Source of the DNA: Carallia brachiata
Lineage: Eukaryota; Streptophyta; Magnoliopsida; Malpighiales; Rhizophoraceae
Length of the DNA stretch: 64,000 nucleotides
Direction: 5' to 3'
NCBI GenBank assembly: GCA_021464245.1
Contig: JADCRB010000067.1
Location: 124,001-188,000, forward strand
Within the stretch, counting starts at the first letter, position 1. Every line of letters starts with the position of its first letter. Below the pieces are notes generated by a model, which was given only the letters and a program-made list of their open reading frames with translations, searched no databases and was not told the DNA's origin. The translations under genes were made by a program, and so were the position numbers. Positions 39,061-53,355 of this stretch are shown here, one piece after another.

Positions 39061-39170
39061 GTGTAAGCTTAGCCAACCGTTGGGGCCGTAGGCACTGTTC
39101 TGGGTTCGAATCCATACTTGCCCCATAAAAATTCTCAATGCCCCAACTCATTTAAGATCCAAAAAAAAAA
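39061..39170 (+). mobile_element. tRNA-derived SINE-like copy
   Basis: TTAGCCAACCGTTGGGG, about 35 bases before GGGTTCGAATCC, fits the spacing and sequence of Pol III A and B boxes. The copy ends in an A10 run at about 39160-39169. It does not fold as a functional tRNA. No target-site duplication was found. Confidence 0.45.
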
Positions 39171-42100
39171 GGGCAGCTTGGCCGCAAAGTGCTCCTTCAG
39201 TCACGCTATTCAGAAAGCAAAAGGGGCTCAAATACAACAATTAACGGTTTTAGATAATGTTCAAGAAGTTTATGCACAAACCTGCTTTCTGTCAGTAGCA
39301 TGACATGAGAACCTAAATCTGTGAGTGTCAATCTTAACAACTTTTCACAATCGGTCACCTTCAATTTTAGCAGTCAGTAATGCCGTTTCCAATGTAAATA
39401 AAAAGGGCCTATCTAGGTTTTTCTTTTTTCTTTTTTCTTTTTTCGGCTTTTCAAGGCCAATATACTCTCTCCCCACTGCAATCACAGAGGGGTCAATCTC
39501 CCATCCGTCGAACACCACTTCCGGGTACAACTCCCGAATCAGGCGGGCAGTTCAACCCGCCCCAGGCCCGATGATGGCCAAGGGACCAGCCGGTAAAATT
39601 GGAGGCAAATCAGCTAAAACGTCGATTAAGTGTTGGTCAGCATTTTGTTCTTTAACTTTTTGTTTTACAAAGAAAATAGGAAAGTACGCCTAGAGAGCCG
39701 TTTTACTGTGCATAGTAAAATTATTGAAAGAGTATGTTATTGGAACTCTAATAAAAGTTATCAAACTAGTTCTACATCTATAAAGAAGTGGACCTACGTT
39801 AACATCAGTTCACATCTCAGCGGGAATTCAAATCCATTTACTTATAGTACCTAGCAAATTCAACAACTATTAAACTGCAAGTACAACTAGGAGTGATTTC
39901 AATAAGCGTTTTGTTTATGTCTTTTTTTTTTTGGGTCTTTTAGAACTATTAGAGCAATGATAAAAGAATAAGAATTATGTAAGTAAAATTTAAAATTAAA
40001 ACTTAAAATTTTACGATTAATAATCACTATTTTCAATTATTTGGACTATGTCCAATTCACATTTATGTCTTTTTTTTGGGTCAGCATCTTGACGAGAAAG
40101 CAAATGCTGCGGATGTTTCCTGGGGCGTCCACAAGGAGAAGCCTACGGCGGAGTAAAAGGATGGCCCGGAATAAAGGGTCTGTTGAAAGGCCTCTCATAT
40201 GGGGCTACGGTCGTCACCAAGTGGAATCTTTCAGTCTTGGTCCATCAATAGAAAAATGGGCTCGTCCCTTTAAGCTCTTACTAAACTTGAAAGCCCGTAA
40301 TTACAGATATCCGCAGTCCCATTCTCAGTACTCCAAGGACGAACCCGAAACTGGAGCTCCAACTACCCAATGAGGAAATCCAAATTATCCAATTCAAAGT
40401 TCAAAGCCTGATGTCAAGGGCTACTTGATGTCTTGAATAGACCTATGATTCTCTACAGCTAAGTATATATTTCTTATCAATTCTGACCGAAGAAAATAAA
40501 TTTCTCACCAATCCTCTCTTACAGATCCATAAAGAACTACACATACTTACCTATTTTTTTAACCAAAAACAAATAAAAAAAAATCTTATCAACCATATTA
40601 TTCTCATTATTCAATCGTGTGATCTCTTATACTGATTATTATTTATGTTCTCAACTACTGGAATGTCTTATAGGGAACATTACTTAATGCATTTTTGAGG
40701 CTTAGAATTAGCAGACACTTACACGAACCAATAAGAAAGGAAATCGATGTGATAATTGTGCCTATTGTCGACCTCTTTATAGCTTCTCAAATAGGACGAG
40801 ACCTATAAAGTAAATTGCGACCTAAGAAAGCAACTAATTATATTCAACGTAGAAAAAAAAAATGTCAGACTTTCAAGTGGTATTACGCACGGTTGTCAAT
40901 TCGACTCTTTTTTACAGCATCCCCCTTCGGCTTCGAAGCTGCTGTTGTAATCTGACAGGGTGTGCGTTGTTTATTTCCGGTTCTAGATAATTTGCTCAAG
41001 TGCTTAGCTTTTCTTTCGTTTCCAGTTCCATATGTGTCAATGCGACGTTAACAAATCGTTGTTTAAATTGACTTATATCAATATAAATATAAGCGAATAT
41101 ATCGGTCCGGATGTTACATCCGAATCGTGCATCCGGATTAAGGTGTGGGTACCTAAAATATGCAATTACTTATTAATTTAGTATAACTATATTGTAAAAA
41201 TCTAAAATAAAAAATTATAAAATTAAAATTAAATGAGTGTTACTCTAAAAATTAAAGTGTAGATCTTATATAACATACGTTAAAAAAATAGTTTTTTCTT
41301 TGAAAAAAAAATTTTTCCTAAAAAATTCAACATAATTGTATTAAAAATACAACTAGTTGCATTTTGTAGATAGCATGCACAATCTTTTTCCTATAAATAT
41401 ATGTATGTGGATGGGAGGGCTACGTCCAAACTCGTCTTAATTACGAAGAAAAGAAAAGGTAAAGACTTGTGCCTTTCCCTATTCGGTTAAATCATTATGC
41501 AACTTAAGGAAATTTTTGATACTATATTCGTCTTTAAGACTAAAATTTTTAAATTTAAATTTCGGTTCGAACTAATTAATTAAAAACAAAATCTTGGCAA
41601 AGCTTAATTTGTCGGCCCGTATATATCTTGCAATAAAAGGTAACTGTAAGATGTCACATAACGCAAGAGAAAGGCAAACTGGATCGGCAAGTTAGATTGT
41701 ACAAGCACTCTCTGATCCATTTGTACCATGTAAAGGTAAGTTGTACCACATGGGGTATAGCACATTAATTATTTGTGGACCGAAATGAAAAAAAAGGTTA
41801 AAGACGTTTTATTGGTGTCAAATCGCAAATTTTTGTTGTCAACTGGGGGCACGAAAGTGTAATTATCAGGGTTATCTCCAAGCTTTGTGACTAGACATGG
41901 AGGAAGGTTTTTCCTTCTCTAGGCACTCTTATTGCATCTTTTGACTTGTAAAAGATGGTGGATTGGGTGCGCGGTTGGAGTCAAGGGGACGAAGGAATCT
42001 TGAAAACTGTACATCTTAACCAGTTAAAGGTGTTGACACAAGTTAATAACCAAAAATTTATGTTAAGCACATAAATAATATGGGAAGGGTGATAATACAT

Positions 42101-43871
42101 ACTTTTTTTTATTATTGTTAAGAGAAAATAAATGTGGAGACAAAAAATTACAGACGTAGGACAAATGCAGAGCAATTGACTGATTATTTTATGTAATCAA
42201 CTAATTAATATTTACAACAAAAATAAATATATTTTTTATCGATTTTTTATTACAAATATTAATCCTAACACAAATCAATCGGTCGATTACTATGCGTATG
42301 TTCTGCGTCTACATAGTAAGACTCTCTTGTTAATATGAATTGAAAAATAAAAAAAAAATTCCATGCCATTAGATTGTAGTTAACATCCGTCATTCATATT
42401 GAGATTAGAAAATTCATATAAAGAATGGCCTAAAAGAAAATTTACATAGAACTATCTCTTGAGAGCTTACTCTTGGACCACAGCCAATTTCGCAAACTAG
42501 GCTGACTTTGAAAGCTTCCCATGTAACTTGCATGCCTTTAATGGTCCACAAAGCAATTATTTCAAGGGCCAAAGAAAATATTGTTATCTTTTCCTCTGGA
42601 GACAAGGCAAAAAAGGTTCACATCCAGGTCGAAGGACCTAATCATTTGGGGGAAGGATGAAGGAAAAGAAATGGTCTTCCAAAGCTTTACTTTCACTATC
42701 ATTTTGTGATCATGATCATCTCTTGAAAAGGAAGCTTTATTGTTGGTTGATCCAGACAACCTGAAGGGACCATGCCTTTATTGGAAAAATACCCGGAGAA
42801 ATATACAAGCTTCCCCGCCTAGCCATCAGTACTTTGATATACGATAGTTTAGAATGTAACCTTCACAGGAACTCTTGCATTTAATCTGTATAGTTCTGTT
42901 CAAGTCCATATCAAGTTAATGCTCGTTGCATGGGTGAGAGAAATTATTTTAGTTTGACTCAATCTAGTACAGCACTTGTGTTCTTAGTGTATAAGACTTT
43001 CAAATTATAAGATTTTGTTATAAAGAAACAAATATACGTAATCTTACTATTGTTTTCACATAAGGAATATAAATCTGTCCAATCTTTTAATACATTTGAG
43101 ATTTAATAATAGTGCTGTCAAAAATAATATTATGTGACCAATTTTATATTATTTTCGTAAGAAATTAGGTTAGGCATATAAATACAAATCTGACATTTGA
43201 CCAACATTAATTAGCCTAAGCGTGAATAAAATGAAAAACCTTTCACCCAAGCTAATTAATTTGAGGGTTGAATTCCGTATCCATAAACCGTTTTAACTGT
43301 TAGGAAAGCAACCTCTTACATTTTTCACTTCAACAACTTAGCTTCATGTTGTCAACATTCAAACATGTATACGCATAACTAGGGAAATGATAAATTATAA
43401 TTGAAAAGAGGAAACTCATATACAAATCGATTTAATTCCTCAAAATATTTTAGTGACTTGGATAATATCTGAAGTTGACTTGATTAAAAGCATCAGCGAT
43501 CTGGTACATGAACTAATCCCTGTTTATCGATCAATCGATTTGAAGAGGCCCCCCTTTTTATTCCTTTACTTGAAGTTAATGACGTACTATAATCAAACGA
43601 GACAATATAAAGCAGTTAAACATGGATCGTGTTTTTATTTATTTATTTGGTAAAGACTCGGTGCAGAGAACAAACCAGCTAGAAAAAGTGGCTGTTATCG
43701 TCATTTTATCAACAAGATAAGGTCATGATAAGTCTAAATTTTTGGAGATTTCTGTAATTTAGTTTTAATTTTTTTTGAATTTTTAAATCAATCCTAAAAC
43801 TTTAATGTTCAATGCATAGAAGTCCTTTTTGGGATAACAATTGATCGAATCAATGAATACGCAGTTTGATC
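39171..43871. other. Long intergenic stretch, no gene recognised
   Basis: GC-richer patches at about 39450-39610 and 40080-40380 interrupt AT-rich DNA and carry short open frames (for example 40041-40373) that match no family I know; they may be old repeat fragments. A patch at 42414-42759 has minus-strand frames that looked gene-like in part but could not be identified. The rest is AT-rich spacer. Confidence 0.4.
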
Positions 43872-44801
43872 TAGGAGTGTTCGCGGGTTGGATTGGACGG
43901 TTTATAAGAAAAAATTGCAACCAAACCGTCATGGTGACAGTTTGAAAATTTTAAATCGTAACCAATCCGCCAACCGTCCAAACCGTAAACCAATCCACTA
44001 AATAGCGGATTGGTTTGAGCAGTTTGGGCGGTTTGGTTGATTATGCAACTTAACTTTTGATTTTTTTTTATTTGAGGTGAAATTTGAATGCATTAATTAA
44101 ATATTTAATCAAAAAATTAGATGAATTAGTTAGACATTCATCAAATTTCAAAGTTACAGTAACAAGAGATAGTTTATGCGTAAGAAATAAATAAACAACT
44201 AATATTTTCCTAATTTTTCTCTACCATTGAAAAATTTTTTATTATTATTACTACAATTAAAGTCTGAAATTATATGACTTCTTTACTTTTTTTTTTTAAA
44301 TCTTCTCGTCAAAGTTAGCTACCTAGTAGAGAAAAATTAGACATCACTATAAACCCAATACAAAGAATAAGAAAATATAATTAGAAATATAGCAAATTTA
44401 TTTCAGTAATCTAATAACTACAAATTCGTTAGATTAAAGTAACAATATCTTTAAATACCTAATTGCACACAAAATTTCAAATTTATTATTGCAAAGAACA
44501 ACAAAAACGAGATAACATCTATAATGAAAACAAATAGATCTCTAACACAACAAAAATATAATCAAGTTAGATCACATTTTATATGTATAATATATATATA
44601 TATATATATATTAATAAGAGCGGATTGGATCGGTTAACCGCAGTTTTTAAAATTTTAAAACCGCTACCAATCCGCCCTTGGCGGTTTTGAAAAAATAAAA
44701 ACTATAATTAGTTTTTTTTCTTGGCGGTTTTGGCGGACGTGGGTAGGGACGGTGCGGGTTGGACGGTTTATGGCAGGTTGGGCGGTTTATGAACAGCCCT
44801 A
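43872..44801. mobile_element. Non-autonomous hAT-type element, 930 bp
   Basis: The left end reads TAGGAGTGTTCGCGGGTTGG and the right end is the complement of TAGGGCTGTTCATAAACCGC, the TAGGG-TGTTC ends of plant hAT elements. The flanks are GTTTGATC (43864-43871) and ATTTGATC (44802-44809), an 8-bp target duplication with one mismatch, as expected for hAT. Both subterminal regions are packed with GGCGGTTTGG / CCAATCCGC motifs in opposite orientations. The core is AT-rich, without a transposase frame, and includes a TA microsatellite at about 44589-44611. Confidence 0.8.
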
Positions 44802-47379
44802 ATTTGATCTAACTAAAATAGTATAAAAAATACTCAAATATAGCTTTATAAACATAAATCTGTCCGATTGTGTGTTTCACTAATTTTTGTTCCTTTTCTC
44901 TCACATACAAAAGGCAAAAATAATAAATTCTCATAGTAAAAATTTATGATTTTTGCTTTTATATGTGAAAGAAAAAAGAGAAATTCTGTAAAATATGTAT
45001 GTAAAAATATTTATGTATTTTTAAGTTATATTTAGATATTTTTATATAGTTTTGATTAGGTCAAATTATGTTTTTACCAATTTGACAAATTCATGTCTCA
45101 TATAAAATGAAAATTAAAAGAAGTAGATAAAATATATCAAGCGGCCATAGGACTAATTTGAAAAGCAAAGCCCTTTCAGAACCCAATTGCAAAAATCTTC
45201 AAAAATTCAGGACTTCTTTGTCACTTATTCTTTTTATCAACAGCCCAGAACTTCAATTTTCATTGTGCGGAACCTCAGGGCCAATGTTCACATTTTACCG
45301 AGAGCAACTTGCCTCCAGCAAAGATGCTGCACGAATGCATACTATTTGTCATAAAAAAACAGGCAAAAAGAAAAGCGTGTATTTATGCCATTATTAGCTT
45401 CTGGTTGTTTGCTTTTTGATAATTTCATAAAGGAAAAAGATTGGCTGCCCTATCGATTTCCCGACGTAGTGTTCTGAAAATGACGAGCATGTAATTTTAA
45501 GTAATAAAATTTTATAATCTCATTTTTTGTTATTTAAAATATATATTTTGTTACTAAAAATTACAATATTATTATTTTTTAGACAATCTCTTAGACTAAA
45601 AAATTGAGCAACCAAACCAAGTTCTTTGATGAATGTATGATCTTCATCAAAGAGGAACCTTTTTTCTTGAACAAGAATCAATGAGGGACCTAGATGGGTG
45701 GTGTTGTTAACTCTAAACCAACTTGCAACTTGATGTGCAGGACTTGATTAATTATTAGTTATTAATTTGCAGTGTCCTCTCTGTTAATGGTACAATAATG
45801 ATTGCCGCAATCCAAGTTGGTTTCTTGACACTTGCCTTGCCTTTAAATGGAGAAATCCATCACGAATTTACATAATCAACGCCCGACTTTTTAGACAAAA
45901 GCTTCTGTTGCACTGCACATAACATATGCTTATTTAATATCAACGTTTGTCGGCAACATTAGTATGTGCTCTACTATGAGTTATACTTTAATCTGTAATT
46001 AAAGCCAATTTACCTAAAAAATATAAAAATATATACTCTCTACTGTCAGCACTTTTTCGAAATCCCAATATATCCAACAGTGAGAAACTAAATAGATTTA
46101 GTCCACTGTAAATTCTACCATATGACAGTAATGGCCAACGGAAAAATACTAAATTCGTCAAAAACAATTAAAAATTCGTGATTCTGTGATTAGAAATATA
46201 GACTTAATTTAGAACAATACTCACGAAATGATATGTAATATCACTAAATTTACAGGCCGACATACGACAAGTTTTCTTCTTTTTGTTTGACAATGTTTTG
46301 TGTTTATTTCTCTCTTCAAACCAAACCACTTCAAGCATAATTTATGCGAACTTGGTTTGGACCCAGACGAGGGTCAAGTCACCGACCGGATCGGTGACCG
46401 GCTAGACTAGTAACGGGCCAATTCAGACTTAATTTGTTAATAGGAAAAACTATTGTAATATATAAAAAGATTTCACTATACAGTTCAACTTTAATTAATA
46501 ATAAAATAATTATACAATTCATCTAAAAAAATCTAATAGTTTATATATATATAAATTTCAATTATTTAACAACATATATTACTTTATAATTATTTTGTTG
46601 TTATGTTTCTACTCTTAAGTGTTAGCTGTGAGAATGTTTCAACAACTTGCTTTGCAAATTATATCAATAAATTAATTTTAATAAATAATTTTTATGAGCA
46701 AACAAGTTTACATCTACAAAATAAATGGTCAAAAAATTTTAGTTAAATTAGAATAAGTACAAAAATATCCAAAAAAAAAAAAAAGAATGTGAGAAACTTG
46801 AAATTTGCTTTAACGAAAGGAAAATTATATTGTCATATAAATCTTTAAAAAAAGGGAAAAAAATGGCAAAAATCCAACCAATGAACCCGGTCGGAGAGTA
46901 ATGGGTTGTTTGGTTGACCAGGTCGTCTAATACTTATAAGGCCACTTTGTAGTAACGAGTTGTTTGGCGACTTTTTTGTTTGGTTTAGTAACCAGATTTA
47001 TAGGTTATTTGTTGGTTCATCAATTGATGGGCCGATTTGATATAATTTCTTAGACTATTGTTTTAAAAAAATATACGTATTAAAAATATTTTCCATATGC
47101 ATCTCAGTAGTGAGGTAGATTTTTATTTTGAAATTATCAAATTTTAATTTTTCGTTCTCATGATTTGAGATGCGAACCAAACAAATCATTAATAAAAACA
47201 TACATATTAAATTTACAAGAATTCCTCTGTAAACTAGCGACAAGCTGGACAGCGGATTGACGTGGAGACGCACCGCCACGTACGGCCAAGACAGACTAAT
47301 GTCGGCAAAATTATAGTGATGATAGCAAGCTGCACACGAGGGGCTCAGCCCCACTGATGCAACATGCAAGGTCTAAAAA

Positions 47380-47387
<8 letters not shown>

Positions 47388-47419
<32 letters not shown>
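47388..47419. repeat. (TA)n microsatellite
   Basis: An uninterrupted TA run of about 32 bases following an A run. Confidence 0.95.
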
Positions 47420-47421
<2 letters not shown>

Positions 47422-50251
47422 TAAATTTTAAAAAAATAATTATTAAATATTATTAAATAATATCTTACTATATGGGTGCACGTAATTAAGCTTAAAAATC
47501 CAAAAAAAAAAAAAAAAACCGCCTGTGTGGGCCGCCGTGTGGGTATGATCTCTGAAACGTTTCTCAAGCTATTGTTATCAGCAGGTGACGTTGCCATTCG
47601 AGGACCGTCGACCTCTCACTACGTGTCAATCATTGATTGGCTCTCACAAATTCCAAGACAGATTGATAATGCTTCACACACTGATTTTGACTGAAGCGAC
47701 CTTAACATCATGACAAAATTCCATGAAAAAAAAAAAAGAAAAATTTTAATTTTTTATTTTTTTATTTATTTTTTATTTATCTAAACAATTATTTTTTATT
47801 TTTTATTTATAAATTATTATTTATTTTTTTTCTTATAATTTTTTAATTATTATATTTAAATAATTATAATACCATCATTATTATACTATTTTTTATTTCT
47901 TTTCTTTTCTTTTCTATTTATTTTTTACTCAAATTCCCACTTTCATATCATCTAATCACAGCGTAAAATATGCTGAGTACACTGTATTTTGTGTACAACC
48001 AACCCACAAAAGTCCCCATTCTTCATCATGCCACCTCAGATTAATGGGATCCAAGTGGATATTCTGAAGATTGACGGGCCAACTCACTCCAGACTTGTAT
48101 TTGAAATTGAAATAGAAAATAAACACAAATTTTATTAATAAAATTGTACACAAACAATTAATTATAAATAATATTATTTTTTATTTTTAATTATAATAAT
48201 TTAAATATATTATTACAACAATATTTATGTTGTTTTATTAATAATATCTAACTGTATTTATTACTGTGCCTGTCAAGTAATTTTCATTAAAATATTTCTT
48301 ACTTTGACTTGTAAGTTAGTGTAATTTTTGATAAGAAGATTACAGTATAGCCAAAAAAAAAAATGACAAAGAACAATTTCTTTTAAAAAAATTTACTATC
48401 TTACAAACATATGATTGAAAAATATGAAAATAGTTTATGAGCACGTGATAGATACACAGTAATCTAAATAATTTGATAGTGAAAAGTATATCGAATCTGA
48501 AAAAATAAAAAATAAATAAATCATTAGATATCGTTAAATTAACTGCATACTTTCTGTATTTTTTTATTAAATATGTCTTTATAGTCAAATTCTTGGAAAT
48601 AAGTGCCAAAGATGACATGGACAAGAAATAGCACCCTCATCATGTTAAGCGCGAATATGCCAATCTCTGTGTATTTGAGAATAAAGAGATCGTGGGTCAA
48701 AGAATTTTGTTTCTTGCGAAAGATCATGGATTAGAATTTTATAAGAGTTAAATAGAACGGTTAAACGTAGGGTTCATTACTTGGTGCAAAAAATGTCGAT
48801 AGTGTTTGGTTGTTTCGTGCCTTTTAAATACAAAATTACAATATATATGCCTTAATGAGATATAGAACACCACCTATTTTTCTTTTTTAACAAAAAAAAA
48901 AAAATCATAAAGAGATCAAAAATCACTAAACGAAAACAAAAGGGTGTTGGTAATGCCAAGTCTGTATCATCCTTTCATTTCATTTTGACCTTTATATATA
49001 TCGTCACAAAATTCTTGAAAACTACATAACATGTCGATGTTCTTTGTATGGATATATACACACGTTATAAGACAAATAATTATTGAGGAACAGTCACATA
49101 AATTAGTTTAAATAATGGTACGAATTAGACTTATATAATTAATCATTTTAAGTTAAGAATTTGATTAATAAGAAAATATTCCATGAAGTTATGGTTCAAA
49201 TAACACGTTAATGGAGCATTATTTATATTTAATTATTCAATTAATAATTTAAGTGTTGGGACAAACGGTATAGGATATATATGATGTGCTGTTTTTCTTT
49301 CACATCCCGACATGTTATTTTTCACGTGTGAGCCGAGATCCTCATGGCCCATATCATTTATTCATCAATCGGATTAATTAATGCTATTTGTGATGTTTTT
49401 TCAAAATTTTAACGTCCCAACCGTTGGATGAGCATTGATTTGTAATTTTTGTCGATGATACATGTTCAAACAAGGAATCATAGACGAGTAATGGTGGAAC
49501 AGTGGAGCACAGGATCATATCCTACGAACTTTCGTGGAAAATAAAAGGACCAAAAATAAATAAATAAATAAATAAATAAAAAGACAGAGAAGAAAAGACG
49601 GGGCAAACGAATTATCGAAGATGAGTGATTGGGATGTGCTGCGCTGGCTACGTTTTTCCCAAGACTAATTGCATTTATATCCTCCTACGTGGAAATGTCG
49701 GTCGTGGATACGTCCATATACATATCACGGCCTCCAATGATTGAAGCCTCATTCAACTCATGGACTGTCCTGTGAGAAAATTAATGCAGTATCGTTATCA
49801 TGTTATTGTTTTCCTTTTTACCATGAAAATAGTCGGCAATTAGCAGTTAAAAATTAGAGGAGAGATGGATTGTAAGTGAAAAGATATGCTTTACACTCTT
49901 AACTAAATTTTACTTAACGTGTGAGGTAAAAAGAGATTAGAGGATTTGATCTATTAACTTCTCTCATAACACAAAGTCATGACAGTCATTTAGACTGGTT
50001 TAAGTAGTTGTTATTATGTCATTGTTGGGTTTAGCTAGTTTTGGTAATTCCATAGACTAAATTAACAAATCCTAGTCGGAACAAGTAACAAGAAAAACAA
50101 TTTTCGCTCTATTTTCTAATGAGATTAGTGATTATGAGGTTAGGAGCATCTTTTAAAATGTTTGTGTTTAAATCCTGTAGAATAAGTTATAAAACTTATA
50201 AAAGAAAATTAAGAGTTATTTCATATTGAATCAAAAAAAAAATCTCAGTGA

Positions 50252-50254
<3 letters not shown>

Positions 50255-50289
<35 letters not shown>
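50255..50289. repeat. (CT)n microsatellite
   Basis: An uninterrupted TC/CT run of about 35 bases. Confidence 0.95.
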
Positions 50290-50293
<4 letters not shown>

Positions 50294-52038
50294 CTATAAA
50301 AAGGAAGCGAGGGAAAGATATTAAGCAAAAAAGAATTAAATGTGGCAATAAAAACAATTATGTGAAAATTGATATGTTGAGCCTTGTTTACGTCAATTAT
50401 TAGATGGTAAATTTAATTTACCATATGAAACTGTTTGATGCCCGACCACTTATAAACGGAAATTAGACGGACAAGTCAACATGCCTTTAGTATAAATTTG
50501 ATAATCATTGTTTATGTCTTTTCTCTTTCACCACTTCTCATCTCCACTTTAATCTGTCGATGAATCCGGCCAAAAATTGTAGGCCATAGACATAATATCC
50601 GTGTGAACATAACTGTAGTTCAATGACAGTAGATGATTTATATCAGCAAACTGTCTAATCTAATTAGTAATCAAAGGCAGAATAATTATGATTATGTGTT
50701 CTGTTATTCGGATACACACAAAGTAAGACGCAGACGCATATTTTGATGTGCAAAAAACAGACTATAACCTTTTTACACATGTTTTCACAAGTTTATTATA
50801 CATTAATTTTACTTAATTTATATGTCATATATTTAAAAAAAAAAAAATCAAAATATGGGGCCCGCACTCTATTCCTCTCTCTTTCTCTCCTCTTCCCGTC
50901 ACCGCCGGTCCCACCCTTCCCGTCTGTCTAACGTTTATCTCAGGGTATCTGTAAGTCTAAATTAACTGTGGTCGTAGGAGTTTAATTCCATGAAGTGAGT
51001 TGGAGCTGTGATAGTGGGACCGTGACTTCCTACTGGCAACTAGCAATTTAATTGTCAGAGCTAAATTATGACAATGGCCAAAGTTAAAAACACATCCGCT
51101 GAATTCGGGTAATGGGGTAAGAGAAAGGAAGGTAGTTGCATGAATAGGTGTTCTTGTTTGCACTAGAAAATGCAGGTTGCAATTTGTCAGAACTTAGAAG
51201 GCTGTTTTCATGGAGTCAATCTAGAGTAAACTAACAAATAAATCAAGAATCTTCTGATCTTCTTAGTTTTTCTTCCTTTTTTTAAACAAAGATTCTTTCT
51301 CGGTATGGAAAAATGATAATCGACATTTGACAGGGCATTGAAACAGTTGTTGCACAATTAATAATGGTTTTGCTAATTTTATGTTGTTCGTCAGCTTAAG
51401 ACAAACCATCTTCTTTTATCCGAGTTTAAGACTGGCAACGCACGAATATGTGCTCTGTTGTAGGTGGGGTTTTTGCTTGAAATAATAATAATAATAAGTA
51501 GTTAAAATGCATGATTAATGGAACCCAAATGCCACAGGCATACAAGATTTAACGGACATGTCATCCTCATTAATAGTATTAATGCCATCTAGTACATAAG
51601 TACAAATGTAAGTGTATTTTTACACAGGAGTACATACACATTTATAGACTTTGTTCTCGATTAAATCCCGGCTTTTTCGAAACATTTCTAGAGATGGAGA
51701 AACCTTAAAAACCAATCCAGTCCAATGCAAAAAAGGCAATACCAGATTTGCGTAAAACCCACTTGATTGCTTCACCTTCCTCAGCCCCCCTCCGCTCTCT
51801 CTCTCTCTCCCTCTATAACTTGAATCCTAAGTATGATTTACTCCTGTTGATCTCTTTAAATCATCAGAAACATTTATTGGTCTTTTCCACTCATATACAA
51901 ACAAAAGACTTGTATGCCCAGTTCTCATTTCCGGTTCCCATATATCAGTTTTAGTGTTCTTCTCCCTGGCTCTCTACTTTTTGCTTTCCATTGATTTATA
52001 GATCACCGGTCGTCACTATAATTAATTTTTGAATGAAA

Positions 52039-53355
52039 ATGGGACGGCATTCTTGTTGTGTAAAGCAGAAGTTGAGGAAAGGTTTATGGTCACCTGAAGA
52101 AGATGAGAAACTGTACAATTACATCACTAGATTTGGAGTCGGTTGCTGGAGTTCTGTTCCCAAGCTTGCTGGTAATTATAGATAGATGATGCTTGTGTCT
52201 TAATTCAGTTAAGCTTCGGTCCTTGTTTTTTGAAGAAATTTGACTTAAGTATATATGCTTGATTTTTGCAGGTTTGCAAAGGTGTGGAAAAAGTTGCAGA
52301 TTGAGATGGATAAACTACTTGAGGCCGGACCTTAAGAGAGGAATGTTTTCACAACAAGAGGAGGAACTTATATTAAGTCTTCATGAAATTTTGGGAAACA
52401 GGTATTCCGATCGATATATTTTGGCTAAAAACAATCTTTGGGATCAAAATGAAAATGGGTATTTTAAATTTTTTGAATTTGACATTGCAGGTGGGCTCAA
52501 ATTGCAGCACAGTTACCAGGGAGAACTGATAATGAGATTAAGAATTTCTGGAACTCTAGTTTGAAGAAGAAGCTAATGAAGCAGGGTATTGATCCAGCAA
52601 CTCACAAGCCGATGAGCGAAGCTGAAGTGAAAAGGGAGCAGAATTGTACAGATGAAGTGTCTCCGCAATTGCCACATTCCAAGGAGTTGCCAATCCTTGC
52701 AAACTTCAATGGCCCTGAGCCGGCATTTTTTGTTGACAATGCAACTTCCTATAGCAGTGGATTGACTGAAGCTTCAAGAGAGCAATTCGTCAACAAGCAG
52801 GCTTATGATCCTTTATCCTACTTCGAATTCCCAATAAGTGTTGACCCTTCTGGATACAGCTCAAGTCCTGCAAGTCTATCTCAGCCAACCATAAGGCCCT
52901 TTGATCAAAACCAGATTGAAACAAATTCAAATTTTGCATTCACTTCAATGTCAAGTTTAACAAATTTTGATCATGGAAACATGAGTGGGACAGATTTTTC
53001 AAAAAATTCGGGTTCGAGAATGAGTTCCATGTTCGTGAATGAGGCAAAGGAAAGTTCCAATAACAGCTCGAACATCTGCAATTACACGGGATATCAAATG
53101 AGCAATATCGTGGAGAATAATGCCACTTTGACTTGGCCGGATGCCAGTAACAGGTTAGACTCGATGTTTCACTTTCAGGTCAATGGTATCATCAAGACGG
53201 AAGAATTAAAGCCAAGTCCATGGCAAGAAGGGCAACTTCACATTCAGAATTCGGCAGATTTCAGTAGCTATTTGTCAACGTCGCTGTCAGAAGATCCAAC
53301 AGGAGCAAACTTTGATATTTTTCACCAGATACGAAATGTAAATTCCTTCTTTTAG
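52039..53355 (+). CDS. R2R3-MYB transcription factor, subgroup 13-like (MYB61/MYB86 type)
   Basis: Three exons, 52039-52171, 52272-52401 and 52491-53355, have GT-AG borders at the two positions conserved in R2R3-MYB genes and give 375 residues. The N-terminus [20 protein letters not shown] and the phrase [20 protein letters not shown] are hallmarks of the MYB61/50/55/86 group. R2 has its three regularly spaced tryptophans. R3 has Trp in [20 protein letters not shown] and the usual non-Trp first position. After the DNA-binding domain comes [17 protein letters not shown], again typical of the group. The tail is acidic and Ser/Asn-rich, ending in [10 protein letters not shown]. Arabidopsis members control secondary wall, mucilage and stomatal traits. 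I start at the family ATG (52039); a second ATG lies in frame two codons upstream (52033). Substitutions such as [15 protein letters not shown] for the usual HGHGCW are noted. No lesions. Confidence 0.93.

Larger units (their letters stand above)
44810..52038. other. Long intergenic stretch before the MYB gene
   Basis: No gene recognised. Contents are AT-rich DNA; GC-richer ACCGG / GGTCGG motifs at 46376-46420 and 46880-46930, possibly the ends of a decayed TIR element; a (TA)n run at 47388-47419; AAAT repeats at 49555-49580; and a (CT)n run at 50255-50289. A CT-rich tract at 51797-51814 lies about 220 bases before the MYB start and may be in its promoter or leader. Confidence 0.45.

Noticed and set aside
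39100..39125. tRNA gene suggested by the GGGTTCGAATCC box
   Set aside because: No acceptor or anticodon stem can be formed around it and an A-tail follows, so a SINE-like copy is the better reading.
40041..40373. 110-residue open frame, basic
   Set aside because: GC-richer patch, but no motif or homology that I can name; probably an old repeat fragment.
42414..42759. Two overlapping minus-strand frames that look partly gene-like
   Set aside because: Neither frame shows a known domain, and they disagree in frame without a shared homologue, so no pseudogene call is justified.
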